Under the pieces are notes generated by a model, which saw nothing but the letters and a program-made list of their open reading frames with translations, was not told the origin of the DNA and did not search any database. DNA of 46,151 bases, from assembly GCA_018665815.1 (NCBI GenBank), contig JABJBP010000078.1:1-46151 (forward strand), read 5' to 3'. A program made the position numbers and the translations under genes. This DNA is from Rhodospirillaceae bacterium (GTDB lineage: Bacteria > Pseudomonadota > Alphaproteobacteria > Rhodospirillales > Casp-alpha2). Positions within the stretch are counted from its first letter, which is position 1. Each line of letters opens with the position of its first letter. Positions 36,236 through 45,092 of the stretch are shown here, piece by piece.

Positions 36236-37459
36236 ATGGACCAGGACTTTCATAAAATTAGGCGCCTGCCGCCATACGTATTTGCCGAAGTAAACAACAT
36301 GAAGGCCCGCGCCCGCGCCGCTGGCGAAGATATCATCGACTTCGGCATGGGGAATCCCGATCAGCCACCGGCCGAGCATATTGTTGAAAAGCTTCGCGAG
36401 ACGGTGCTCGATCCGAAGGTTCATCAGTATTCGAATTCGAGAGGCATTCCCGGCTTAAGGAAAGCCATTGCGGCCTATTATGAGCGCCGTTTTGGGGTCG
36501 ATGTTGATCCGGAAACGGAAGCCATTGTAACGCTGGGATCGAAAGAAGGGCTGGCCAATTTGTCATCGGCGATCACGACGCCGGGCGACGTCATTTTGGT
36601 GCCGAACCCCAGTTACCCCATTCACCAGTTTGGTTTCATCATTGCCGGCGCCGCCGTGCGCAATATTCCCGTCGAGCCCGGGCAAGGGTTCATGAAGGCG
36701 TTGGAGCGCGCGGTGCTGCACAGCGTGCCGAAGCCCACCGCACTGGTACTGAATTACCCCAACAATCCGACGGCCATCTGCGTTGACTTGGACTTCTATA
36801 CGGAAGTTGTCGATTTCTGCCATTTCCACGGCATTTATATTCTGTCTGATTTGGCTTATGCGGAACTTTATTATGACATCGCGCCGCCGCCTTCGATCCT
36901 CCAGATCCGGCGCGCCTGGGAAATCGCCGTTGAATTCACGTCCATGAGCAAAACCTATTCGATGCCCGGGTGGCGTATCGGTTTTGCCGCCGGTAACCCA
37001 CAACTGATCGGCGCCCTGGCGCGGGTTAAATCGTATCTAGATTACGGCGCTTTCACCCCCATTCAAGTGGCCGCGACAGCGGCGCTGAATGGTCCGCAAG
37101 ATTGCGTTGATGAGGTCCGTGCGCTTTACAAAGATCGCCGTGACGTGCTGGTCGAAGGCTTGGCTGCCGCCGGTTGGGACATCCCGGCACCGGACGCGAC
37201 GATGTTTGCATGGGCGCCGATCTCGCCGCAATTCGCCGACATGGGCTCGTTGGAGTTTTCGAAGTTCCTGCTCAGTGAGGCCAAGGTGGCGGTTTCACCG
37301 GGCATCGGTTTCGGCGAGCACGGCGAAGGTTACGTGCGAATAGCCTTGTGCGAGAATGCCCATCGAACCCGCCAGGCCATCCGGTCGATCAAGGCCATGA
37401 TGGGGCTTGGCAACAAAAAACGCGCACTAACGAAGCGCTCGAAAGCAGCTGCGGAATGA
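36236..37459 (+). CDS. Class I/II PLP aminotransferase (alanine / LL-diaminopimelate aminotransferase group)
   Basis: A 407-residue fold-type I aminotransferase. DFGMGNPDQP opens the substrate region, SKEGLANL follows near 103, NYPNNPTA near 175, SDLAYAELYYD near 205 and the PLP-binding Lys239 in SMSKTYSMPGWRIGF. This matches proteins annotated as LL-diaminopimelate aminotransferase or AlaC in alphaproteobacteria; the true amino donor cannot be told by eye. A short Lys/Arg-rich tail ends the protein. Its stop overlaps the hom start as ATGA, so the two are translationally coupled. Confidence 0.9.
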   Translation: MDQDFHKIRRLPPYVFAEVNNMKARARAAGEDIIDFGMGNPDQPPAEHIVEKLRETVLDPKVHQYSNSRGIPGLRKAIAAYYERRFGVDVDPETEAIVTLGSKEGLANLSSAITTPGDVILVPNPSYPIHQFGFIIAGAAVRNIPVEPGQGFMKALERAVLHSVPKPTALVLNYPNNPTAICVDLDFYTEVVDFCHFHGIYILSDLAYAELYYDIAPPPSILQIRRAWEIAVEFTSMSKTYSMPGWRIGFAAGNPQLIGALARVKSYLDYGAFTPIQVAATAALNGPQDCVDEVRALYKDRRDVLVEGLAAAGWDIPAPDATMFAWAPISPQFADMGSLEFSKFLLSEAKVAVSPGIGFGEHGEGYVRIALCENAHRTRQAIRSIKAMMGLGNKKRALTKRSKAAAE

Positions 37460-38748
37460 CAACACCTTTGAAAATCGGCATTGCCGGCCTGGGTACGGTC
37501 GGCGCCGGCACCGTCGATGTTCTCAATACCCATGGAACGCAGTTGATACATCGCGCAGGCCGGCCGCTTGAAATTACGGCGGTATCAGCCCGCGATAAAT
37601 CAAAGGACCGTGGCGTCGATCTATCCGGTGTGACTTGGCACGACGACCCCATAGCTTTGGCCAGTGATCCGAATGTTGATTTGGTTGCTGAATTGATCGG
37701 CGGGTCCGATGGTATAGCCAAGGATCTCTGCGAGGCGGCGTTGGCCGCCGGCAAGCATGTCGTGACCGCCAACAAGGCGCTGATCGCGCATCACGGCACG
37801 GTGCTGGCGGAAACCGCCGAAACAAATAGCGCATGTCTGGCCTATGAGGCAGCGGTCGCCGGCGGCATTCCGATCATTAAGGCTTTGCGTGAAGGCCTGG
37901 CTGCCAATCGCATCGACAGCCTCTATGGAATTCTCAACGGGACTTGCAATTATATCCTGACCAATATGGCCGAATCGGGACGCGAGTTTGAAGACGTGCT
38001 CGATGAAGCGCAGCAACTGGGTTATGCGGAAGCCGATCCGAGTTTCGATATCGACGGTGTCGATGCGGCCCACAAGCTGGCGATCCTGGCCAGCCTTGCC
38101 TTTGGCACGGCTGTAGATTTCGGCGGGGTTCACGTTGAGGGGATTCGCCATGTGTCGCCCATCGATATCGAATTTGCCGCCGAATTGGGGTATGGCATCA
38201 AGCTTCTGGGTGTTGCCCGGCGGACCGATGCCGGCATCGAACAGCGTGTGCACCCGTGCATGGTGCCGGTTGACGCGCCGATTAATCATGTGCGCGGCGT
38301 ATTCAATGCCGTTGAAGTTGTCGGCGATTTCGTCGATAGGACAATTTATCAAGGCCGTGGCGCCGGCGCCGGGCCGACGGCATCAGCGGTTGTTGCCGAT
38401 ATTATAGATATCGCACGTGGCGGCAGAGTGCCGGCCTTCGGCGTCCCGACGGCGGCCCTGAAGCCGGCGGCCACGGTGGCCATGGAAAGCCACCAAGGCC
38501 CTTATTACGTGCGTTTGATGGTGGTTGATGAGCCGGGCGTGTTCGCCGGCATCGCGGCTTCGCTTAGCGATCATAGCGTGTCGATGGAATCCGTCCTGCA
38601 ACGCGGTCGCGCGCCCGGTGAACCGGTGCCCGTGGTGATGACGGTCCATGACACCAAAGAGGCCGATATGGTGAAAACCCTTGATGATATCGCGGGCTTG
38701 AGTGCCGTAGTTGAGACGCCGCGCATGATCCGCATTGAGATGGTCTAA
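37456..38748 (+). CDS. hom: Homoserine dehydrogenase
   Basis: Reduces aspartate semialdehyde to homoserine for threonine and methionine. The 430-residue protein has the NAD(P) loop GLGTVGAG at residues 10-17, HVVTANKALIAHHG near 105, the homoserine-binding NGTCNYILT near 165, EADPSFDIDGVDAAHKLAIL near 200 and a C-terminal ACT domain (about 350-430) for feedback control by threonine. The start ATG 37456 overlaps the aminotransferase stop. This gene order with glpX and recJ downstream is common in alphaproteobacteria. Confidence 0.96.
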   Translation: MTTPLKIGIAGLGTVGAGTVDVLNTHGTQLIHRAGRPLEITAVSARDKSKDRGVDLSGVTWHDDPIALASDPNVDLVAELIGGSDGIAKDLCEAALAAGKHVVTANKALIAHHGTVLAETAETNSACLAYEAAVAGGIPIIKALREGLAANRIDSLYGILNGTCNYILTNMAESGREFEDVLDEAQQLGYAEADPSFDIDGVDAAHKLAILASLAFGTAVDFGGVHVEGIRHVSPIDIEFAAELGYGIKLLGVARRTDAGIEQRVHPCMVPVDAPINHVRGVFNAVEVVGDFVDRTIYQGRGAGAGPTASAVVADIIDIARGGRVPAFGVPTAALKPAATVAMESHQGPYYVRLMVVDEPGVFAGIAASLSDHSVSMESVLQRGRAPGEPVPVVMTVHDTKEADMVKTLDDIAGLSAVVETPRMIRIEMV

Positions 38749-38817
38749 AAACTTTCCGCTCTGGACCGGCGCCCATAGGCCGTTAAACGGTTGGCAAGAG
38801 CGGCACTTCGCGCCAAC

Positions 38818-39801
38818 ATGGCTCTTATGAACGAAACGTCCGCACCTGATCGAAATCTTGCACTGGAAGCGGTCCGCGCGACCGAGGCGGCTGCCATCGC
38901 GGCGGCCAGATTCCTGGGCGGCGGTGATGAGCGGGCCGCAGATGAAGCGGCGGTGTCGGCCATGCACCGGGCCCTTGGTAAATTTCAGGTCGAAGGCACC
39001 ATCCGCATCGGCGAGGCCGGCGGCGAAGGCTCAGGACCGCTATTCGCCGGCCAGCAAGTTGGTATGGACGGATTTCCGAAAGCCGATATTGCGCTGGTGG
39101 CGATTGAAGGCACCTCCATTGTCGCGCGTGGCGGCTATAATGCGATATCCGTTTTGGCCATGGCAGAAGAGGGCGGTTTCCTTGAGGTCCCCGATATTTA
39201 TATGGATAAGATCGCTGTCGGGGTCGGCATTTCGCCCGATGCGATCGATTTGGACAGGGATATTGCGGAAAACCTAGCCGCCGTCGCTGAGTCTAAAGGC
39301 GCCGCCGTTTCAGACTTGGTGGTCTGCCTTCTGGACCGGCCCAGGCATGGTCAATTGGTGGCGAAAATCAGGGATGCCGGAGCGCGCATTCAGTTGATTT
39401 TGGATGGTGACGTCAGCGGCGTTGTCGCCACCGGACTTCCCGAAAACTCCGTTGATATTTATGTCGGTATTGGTGGCGCTCGCCAGGGCGTGCTGGCGGC
39501 CGCCGCCTTGCGTGGCCTTGGCGGGCATATGCAGGGCCGACTGGTTATTCGCAGCGCTGTTGACGGTGCCAAGGCGCAAGCCTCCGGCATCGAAGATCCA
39601 GATTACAAATACGGCGTCGATGAGATGGCGCGCGGCCATGTGACGTTCGCCGCCACCGGAGTCACGCAAGGACCCTTGTTGGACGGCGTCCGCCTTTATC
39701 AGGGCAGTGCGATCACCCATTCCATGGTGATGCGTTCGCGGACCGGTACTTTTCGCTTTTTCGAAGGACACCATGACTTTACCCGGAGCCGAAAAGACTG
39801 A
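38818..39801 (+). CDS. glpX: GlpX-like protein, probably inactive as fructose-1,6-bisphosphatase
   Basis: A 327-residue protein clearly homologous over its full length to class II fructose-1,6-bisphosphatase and in the usual hom-glpX-recJ position. Key residues differ from E. coli GlpX as I recall it. GRGDKN becomes GGGDER (Lys29 replaced by Glu38). GEGEIDEAP becomes GEAGGEGSG. VDPIEGT becomes LVAIEGT (Asp85 replaced by Val94). GGAPEG becomes GGARQG (Glu213 replaced by Gln223). The DGDVSG and YMDKIAVG stretches remain. Loss of metal and catalytic residues predicts no FBPase activity, or a new role. The frame is intact and overlaps recJ by 29 bases. The start is chosen at ATG 38818; ATG 38827 is possible. 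Confidence 0.88.
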   Translation: MALMNETSAPDRNLALEAVRATEAAAIAAARFLGGGDERAADEAAVSAMHRALGKFQVEGTIRIGEAGGEGSGPLFAGQQVGMDGFPKADIALVAIEGTSIVARGGYNAISVLAMAEEGGFLEVPDIYMDKIAVGVGISPDAIDLDRDIAENLAAVAESKGAAVSDLVVCLLDRPRHGQLVAKIRDAGARIQLILDGDVSGVVATGLPENSVDIYVGIGGARQGVLAAAALRGLGGHMQGRLVIRSAVDGAKAQASGIEDPDYKYGVDEMARGHVTFAATGVTQGPLLDGVRLYQGSAITHSMVMRSRTGTFRFFEGHHDFTRSRKD

Positions 39802-41581
39802 CGCGATGACCGAGCCGGCGGCGTATCTGAACGTCGATCAATCCGCCGAAGGTCAGCGTTGGCTGTTGCGCGACACCGATGAGCGAACCGCATTGGCCTT
39901 ATCGCAGCGTCTGGACATACCGGATGCTGTTGGCCGGGTCATGGCGTCACGTGGAATTGGGTTGGACGATGGCGCATCGTTTCTGGCACCGACGCTTCGC
40001 GAACTCCTTCCCGACCCCAGTCATCTCAACGATATGGACGTCGCGGCAGAACGATTGGCCGCCGCGATTATGCAAGATGAAGGTCTGGCGGTTTTTGGTG
40101 ATTACGATGTCGATGGCGCGACGTCGTCGGCGCTGTTTAAACGGTTTGTTGAAAGTGTCGGGGGGCGGTGTCGGATTTATATTCCGGATCGGCTGCGCGA
40201 AGGTTATGGGCCGAACGCACCGGCGCTGCTGGAATTGGCCGAAGGCGGTGCTTCCGTGGTGGTCACCGTGGATTGCGGAACCGCCGCGCATGAACCACTT
40301 GCCGTGGTGCGCGACGCGGGCCTGGATGTGATCGTCGTTGATCATCATACGGCGGAAGCCCAGTTGCCGCCGGCGGTGGCGGTGATCAACCCGAACCGCT
40401 TAGATGATGACAGCGAGCACGGCCAGATGGCAGCGGTCGGCGTGGCGTTTTTGCTGATTGTCGCGGTTAACCGCACGCTCCGTGAGGCCGGCTGGTACAA
40501 GGATCGCCCGGAACCCGACCTCACTCAGTTTCTCGATTTGGTCGCATTGGGAACGGTTTGCGATGTGGTGCCATTGACAGGCGTGAACCGGGCCTTGGTG
40601 ACCCAAGGGTTGAAGGTTATCGGCCGTCGGCGTAACGCCGGCCTCCGAGCCCTGGCCGATGTCAGCGGCGTCAGCGAGATGCCGGAGGCCTATCATCTGG
40701 GGTTCGTTTTTGGCCCGCGGGTGAATGCTGGCGGCCGGGTAGGCGCCTCGGATTTGGGCGCGCAGTTGCTGACGACGGACGATCCCGCCGAGGCTAACAA
40801 GCTTGCCCAGCGTCTTGACACCTTCAACAGTGAACGCCGCGAGATTGAGGCGCAGGTCCTGGCCGAAGCCTTGGATTCGCTTATAGACAACCCGCCGGGT
40901 GCCGTCGTGTTCGCACTCGGCGAAGGCTGGCATCCGGGTGTCATCGGGATTGTCGCCAGCCGCCTGAAGGAACGCTACAACCGCCCGGCCTGCGTGATCG
41001 CGGTGGATAAGGAAACCGGGCTTGGTACCGGATCAGGACGCTCGGTTACCGGGGTTGATTTGGGCGCCGGCATCATCGCTGCGCGCCAGGCCGGATTATT
41101 GGAACGCGGTGGCGGGCATCGGATGGCGGCGGGATTTACGGTCACTGCCGATCAATTGACCGCCTTTCGAGCGTTTATGGATGAGCGCGTTGCCGAACGC
41201 GTCGAAGAGGCCGGGATTGTGCCGACCTTGCGTCTTGACGGCGCGGTGACGGCCATGGGCGCCAACTTGGAATTGATTGAAGCCTTGGAATGCCTGGGGC
41301 CCTTCGGCAGCGGCAACCCCGAACCCCGGTTTGTTATTCCGGCCGCCCGGATCACCTTTGCCGATGTGGTCGGTAAAGATCATGTGCGGTGCACGTTTGA
41401 GAGCCCCGAAGGCGGCACGCTGAAAGGTATTTGTTTTCGTTGCGTCGACCGCCCCATCGGTAAAGTGCTGCTGACGGCGGAAGGCCGACCGGTGCACGTC
41501 GCCGGGCGCCTCCGGGCAAATTCCTGGCAGGGCCGGACCAGTGCGCAACTGTTTGTCGATGATGCGGCGCCGTTGTGGTAA
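39773..41581 (+). CDS. recJ: Single-stranded-DNA-specific exonuclease RecJ
   Basis: A 5'-3' single-strand exonuclease of recombination and mismatch repair. The 602-residue protein has the DHH-family motifs GDYDVDGATS near 107, TVDCGTAAHEP near 165, VVDHHTAE near 190 and RVNAGGRVG near 320, the DHHA1 block GGGHRMAAGF near 450, and a C-terminal OB-fold. The start ATG 39773 lies inside the end of glpX with GAAGGA four bases before it, so it is probably coupled to glpX. ATG 39806, after the glpX stop, is a weaker alternative. Confidence 0.95.
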   Translation: MTLPGAEKTDAMTEPAAYLNVDQSAEGQRWLLRDTDERTALALSQRLDIPDAVGRVMASRGIGLDDGASFLAPTLRELLPDPSHLNDMDVAAERLAAAIMQDEGLAVFGDYDVDGATSSALFKRFVESVGGRCRIYIPDRLREGYGPNAPALLELAEGGASVVVTVDCGTAAHEPLAVVRDAGLDVIVVDHHTAEAQLPPAVAVINPNRLDDDSEHGQMAAVGVAFLLIVAVNRTLREAGWYKDRPEPDLTQFLDLVALGTVCDVVPLTGVNRALVTQGLKVIGRRRNAGLRALADVSGVSEMPEAYHLGFVFGPRVNAGGRVGASDLGAQLLTTDDPAEANKLAQRLDTFNSERREIEAQVLAEALDSLIDNPPGAVVFALGEGWHPGVIGIVASRLKERYNRPACVIAVDKETGLGTGSGRSVTGVDLGAGIIAARQAGLLERGGGHRMAAGFTVTADQLTAFRAFMDERVAERVEEAGIVPTLRLDGAVTAMGANLELIEALECLGPFGSGNPEPRFVIPAARITFADVVGKDHVRCTFESPEGGTLKGICFRCVDRPIGKVLLTAEGRPVHVAGRLRANSWQGRTSAQLFVDDAAPLW

Positions 41582-41615
41582 ATATTGATGAGGCAATTTG
41601 AAGGAAGGGCGCCGA

Positions 41616-42059
41616 ATGCTTGATAAATGGGACCAGCGGTTCATGGATTTGGCGACCTTTGTGGCCGGGTGGTCGAAGGACCCATCGACCCAGGTCGGTG
41701 CGGTGATTGCCAATGCGAATACCAAACGCGTCGTATCCATGGGATTTAACGGATTTCCAGCCGGCGTCGAAGACACGGCGGAGCGCCTGGAAACCCGTGA
41801 AATCAAGTATGAAATGGTCGTTCATGCGGAAGCCAATGCGTTGCTGTTTGCCGGGCCGGCGGCGGAAGGATGCACACTGTATGTTACGCCCTTGCCACCT
41901 TGCGCACGGTGCGCCGTGTTGGTGATCCAATCGGGCATTTCGCGTGTTGTTTGCCCGACACCTGATAAATCGAAAGAACCTTGGGCGACGCAAAGCCGGA
42001 TATCGGAAGCCATGTTCGGCGAAGCCAAGGTGCATCTGGATTACGTCGATCTGGATTGA
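41616..42059 (+). CDS. dCMP deaminase-type zinc deaminase
   Basis: A 147-residue cytidine/deoxycytidylate deaminase-family enzyme. The zinc site is HAEANAL near residue 71 (His ligand and catalytic Glu) and PLPPCARC near 93 (two Cys ligands). SKDPSTQVGAVI and SMGFNGFPAG are dCMP-deaminase hallmarks, which favours dCMP to dUMP for thymidylate supply. AAGGAAGGG lies before the ATG at 41616. 35 bases after recJ, so probably in its transcript. Confidence 0.93.
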   Translation: MLDKWDQRFMDLATFVAGWSKDPSTQVGAVIANANTKRVVSMGFNGFPAGVEDTAERLETREIKYEMVVHAEANALLFAGPAAEGCTLYVTPLPPCARCAVLVIQSGISRVVCPTPDKSKEPWATQSRISEAMFGEAKVHLDYVDLD

Positions 42060-42093
42060 ACGCGGTGGGGTTGGCCGATCCCTCAATCGCCTC

Positions 42094-42109
42094 TCAGGTG
42101 TTCACCTGA
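42094..42109. promoter_or_regulatory. Perfect inverted repeat before the GNAT gene
   Basis: TCAGGTG and CACCTGA are separated by TT, a perfect 7-base inverted repeat, followed by an AT-rich GATATAAAATC. It lies about 135 bases before the GNAT start. No T run follows directly. It could be an operator or a weak terminator stem for the upstream gene; I have no protein to assign. Confidence 0.35.
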
Positions 42110-42244
42110 TATAAAATCAATATCATTGGACCGTTCCCGTCATATCGGTCACAATCGCGTAAACTAATAAGCAAAAGCACAAACTGTCGGTGGGGCCATG
42201 TTGATCTCGTTCGTTCGCACGGGCGATAATTCGGGGCAAATCTA

Positions 42245-42742
42245 TTGAATGATGTGACGAACGCGCCACCTGATATTGATGTCGGGGCGATCGCTTTTCG
42301 ATCCGCTGTGCCTGACGACATCGAGCCGCTGCACGATCTTTACCGCGAACTGATTCCAGATGAGGATCCCGATACCGCCGACATGCGCGCCGCCTTGGTG
42401 GCGATCTTGGATAACCCGCGTTTCGGGGAAATCGTTATCGGTGAATTGAACGGCTTGATCGTTGCGACGTGCCAATTCATCTCATATGACAATTTAATTC
42501 GTTCACCGCAACGCAAGGCGATGACCGATTCGGTTGTCGTCAAGAATGGCTACCGCCACCGCGGCATCGGGACCATCATGATGCAATGGGTGCTCGATAA
42601 TTTGGGCTCGGAAACGACGTCGAAATTTATCGTCTCCACCGCCTACAACCGCAAAGAAGCCCACGGACTTTACGAAAAAATGGGCTTTGACCAATCGGGG
42701 TACAGTTACATCTTCAGTTACGGCGAAAAAGGCGATTTCTGA
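42245..42742 (+). CDS. GNAT-family N-acetyltransferase
   Basis: A 165-residue acyltransferase with the GNAT fold. The acetyl-CoA loop is YRHRGIGTIMM near residue 100 (R/Q-x-x-G-x-G/A type), with strand 4 SVVVKNGYR before it and SEKMGF-like YEKMGFDQSGYSY at the end. The substrate is unknown. The start is TTG 42245, with GTG 42254 an alternative; neither has a strong ribosome site (CGGGG about 12 bases upstream). Confidence 0.85.
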   Translation: MNDVTNAPPDIDVGAIAFRSAVPDDIEPLHDLYRELIPDEDPDTADMRAALVAILDNPRFGEIVIGELNGLIVATCQFISYDNLIRSPQRKAMTDSVVVKNGYRHRGIGTIMMQWVLDNLGSETTSKFIVSTAYNRKEAHGLYEKMGFDQSGYSYIFSYGEKGDF

Positions 42743-42772
42743 GCCTGTCGGCGCTGTCGCGGCGCGCCGCCG

Positions 42773-43420
42773 TCAATTGTCTTCCAATTCAACAAGCCCT
42801 TTGCCGGGACAATAAGTGTAGTTGTTGTCGTCGCGTTGCTTATTTTTGCCCGGCTTGGCCGTTGTCCATCGAAACTTCAGGCAGTGTTTGATACCGTGCG
42901 CCTCGAAATCAAGCTTGAGAATTTCGATGGTCATGCGCCGCAAGTATGACTTGCCGGTGGGCTTGGCATATTTCGCAAGGAACGCGCGTTTCTCAAATTC
43001 CCGCCATGTGCCCAGGGGAAATTTAGCACCGCCGACAATGCTTGTCTGATAGCGCGGGTCATACACCCGGCCCAGCGCCGCACCATCGTGATTGACGGCG
43101 AACAACTGCTTTTTGTTCTGCGTGGTGTGGGTGCGCTCATAGATTTTGATTTGATTGCCGCTCACAGGGGCCGTCCAATCGACAGGGCCGGAAATCCTTT
43201 TTCGGCCATCACCAAATGTCAGATCCGCATCGGTCATCGTGATCTCGAAGGAGCCATTCCAGGGCGCGCCTGTCCAAAGTTGGACGGAAATAAACCGGCT
43301 GCCGGCGGCGGCGTTGATTGATTTATCCTACGGATCGGCCCTGACCGTCGACGATAATGCGCCCAAAGCCAATAGGGCGCTCAGGGTGAATGCGATGGTC
43401 GCGGTCAGCGTCCGCGTCAC
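42773..43420 (-). pseudogene. Secreted-protein gene interrupted by an in-frame TAG, coupled to the PFK gene
   Basis: The uninterrupted frame 43237-42773 encodes 154 residues and looks N-truncated. The same frame continues upstream to a TAG at 43330-43328. Before that lie 30 codons from GTG 43420 that encode a clear signal peptide (VTRTLTATIAF, hydrophobic core, then STVRADP). The GTG overlaps the PFK stop as GTGA. So the ancestral gene ran 43420-42773, with a cleavage site just before the TAG. The mature part begins DKSINAAAGSRF and contains FEITMTDADLTFG and KHCLKFRW; I do not recognise the family. It may be a pseudogene, a suppressed stop, a start downstream of the TAG, or a sequence error. 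Confidence 0.7.
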
Positions 43421-44625
43421 CGGCCCAAAACCTTGGGGATGCTCGGTGCGCGAAGGCGGTGCGCTTCGGGCATCGGGCCGACCAGGGGCCTGGCATAATC
43501 GAGGAATGCCGGCGTCACATCGGTGCCCGACGCGGCAATCAAGGCGTCATCCATGACCTTGGTTTTAGCGGCGACATCGGTGAGATCGTTCAATCGGTAT
43601 TCCACGGCATAATCCCCGACTCGGTTGATGGTCACCGTGCCGTTGCGCGCCCTCGTGGCTGCAAACTGCACGGCACGGTTGCCGACTTCGCGGGCCTCGC
43701 GCTGGTCAACTTCCGACACGCAGCCCAGGAATGAGCGTTGCAGATACCCGAACGTGTCGCCGCGTACGCGTTTGATGTCGGTGTTTTGCTTAATGGCGTT
43801 GGTCAACAGATCCGCCAACGCGCCGGTGCCTGAAAGCTGCACGTTGCCGTGCGCATCTTTTTCGACGTCGGCTGCAAGTTTGGTCAAAATCGGCGTGCCG
43901 TCGGCATCGTGTATGCCTTCGGATACCGCGATGACACAGCGCCCGTATTTGTCATGGACGGCTTTTACATCGTTGGTGAACGCGTCCATATCGAAACTGC
44001 GTTCCGGCAGATAAATCAAATGCGGGCCGTCGTCCGGATAGTGCCGCGCCAGCGCGCCGGCGGCGGTCAGGAAGCCGGCATGGCGCCCCATGACGACGCC
44101 GACATAGACGCCCGGTAGGGCACGGTTGTCCAAATTCACCCCAGCGAAACTCGACGCCACAAACTTTGCCGCCGACGGGAACCCCGGTGTGTGGTCATTG
44201 ACCATCAGGTCATTATCAATGGTTTTTGGAATATGGACGCAGCGCAGCGCGTAATTCACCTTCACTGCTTCTTCGGAAAGAATGCGCAATGTGTCGGACG
44301 AATCGTTGCCGCCAATATAGAAAAACGTGCCGATCCCGTGCGCCTGCAACACCTTGAATATTTCCTGACAGTACGCCAAGTCCGGTTTGTCGCGCGTGGA
44401 TCCCAATGCTGAGCACGGCGTATTGGCTACCAATTCTAAATGGGCGTCGGTTTCCTGCGCCAGGTCGACGAAATCCTCGTTGATGATGCCGCTGACGCCG
44501 AGCATGGCGCCAAGGACACCTTCAGCGCCCATACGCCGCGCCTCCAATACAGCGCCGACAAGGGATTGGTTGATAACCGCCGTCGGGCCGCCGCCCTGGG
44601 CAATGAGAACTTTACCTTGCAGCAT
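43417..44625 (-). CDS. pfp: 6-phosphofructokinase, pyrophosphate-dependent type
   Basis: A 402-residue phosphofructokinase. IAQGGGPTAVINQS is the N-terminal phosphate loop. YIGGNDSSDT near 105 has Asp where ATP enzymes have Gly, and IPKTIDNDL has Lys where ATP enzymes have Gly. Both are the marks of PPi-using PFKs. GRHAGFLTA is the MGR sugar site. Such enzymes are reversible, interconverting fructose 6-phosphate and the 1,6-bisphosphate. ATG 44625 has AAAGG nine bases before it; GTG 44631 is two codons upstream. The stop overlaps the downstream broken secreted-protein gene. Confidence 0.93.
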   Translation of the reverse strand: MLQGKVLIAQGGGPTAVINQSLVGAVLEARRMGAEGVLGAMLGVSGIINEDFVDLAQETDAHLELVANTPCSALGSTRDKPDLAYCQEIFKVLQAHGIGTFFYIGGNDSSDTLRILSEEAVKVNYALRCVHIPKTIDNDLMVNDHTPGFPSAAKFVASSFAGVNLDNRALPGVYVGVVMGRHAGFLTAAGALARHYPDDGPHLIYLPERSFDMDAFTNDVKAVHDKYGRCVIAVSEGIHDADGTPILTKLAADVEKDAHGNVQLSGTGALADLLTNAIKQNTDIKRVRGDTFGYLQRSFLGCVSEVDQREAREVGNRAVQFAATRARNGTVTINRVGDYAVEYRLNDLTDVAAKTKVMDDALIAASGTDVTPAFLDYARPLVGPMPEAHRLRAPSIPKVLGR

Positions 44626-44872
44626 GGACACGCACCTTTCGTTCGCTGTTCGAAAACCCTGTAAATGCGACGATTGCCGCTGGGAAATCCCTATTGGCGG
44701 CGTTTGCAGCCACGATCGATATTAGAAAGCGCCGGGGTTTGAGGAAAGGCCCAATCAGCGCATCGGACATCTGATGGGCAGCCGATTTCGGAGATATGAA
44801 AATAACTTAGTAATATCGATGCTTTTTGATCTTGATTTCTATGTCCGGGACGGCTACCTACTCGCGCTACGC

Positions 44873-44950
44873 GACCCCTTCGTCTAGTCAGGTCTAGGAC
44901 GCCAGATTTTCATTCTGGTAACACGGGTTCGAATCCCGTAGGGGTCGCCA
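44873..44950 (+). tRNA. tRNA-Glu (anticodon UUC), with encoded CCA
   Basis: Acceptor stem GACCCCT/AGGGGTC, discriminator G and encoded CCA (44948-44950). The anticodon stem is CCAGA/TCTGG with loop TTTTCAT, anticodon TTC at 44909-44911. The T arm is GGGTTCGAATCCC. This matches tRNA-Glu. Integrase debris lies directly downstream, so its 3' end probably served as an attachment site. Confidence 0.97.
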
Positions 44951-45092
44951 ACTTCCTTCTGTATCCCTTGTTCAGTAACGGTTACAGAAAACCCCGAAAT
45001 TCAGTCCACCAATTAGTCCACCAAAAGTGATTTGCTTGATCTCTGGTGGGTTGCCCGTCGCGCTTTGGAAGTTTTGACGCCGCCACCAATGA
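44951..45092. other. Spacer after tRNA-Glu with a short direct repeat
   Basis: AGTCCACCAA occurs twice, at 45003-45012 and 45015-45024, within a non-coding stretch between the tRNA and the integrase remnant. Such arrays beside a tRNA may be integrase arm-type sites, but two copies are weak evidence. I see no gene here. Confidence 0.4.

Noticed and set aside
43320-43340. Pyrrolysine read-through at the TAG
   Set aside because: No pyrrolysine genes or context in the window and the organism type makes it very unlikely.
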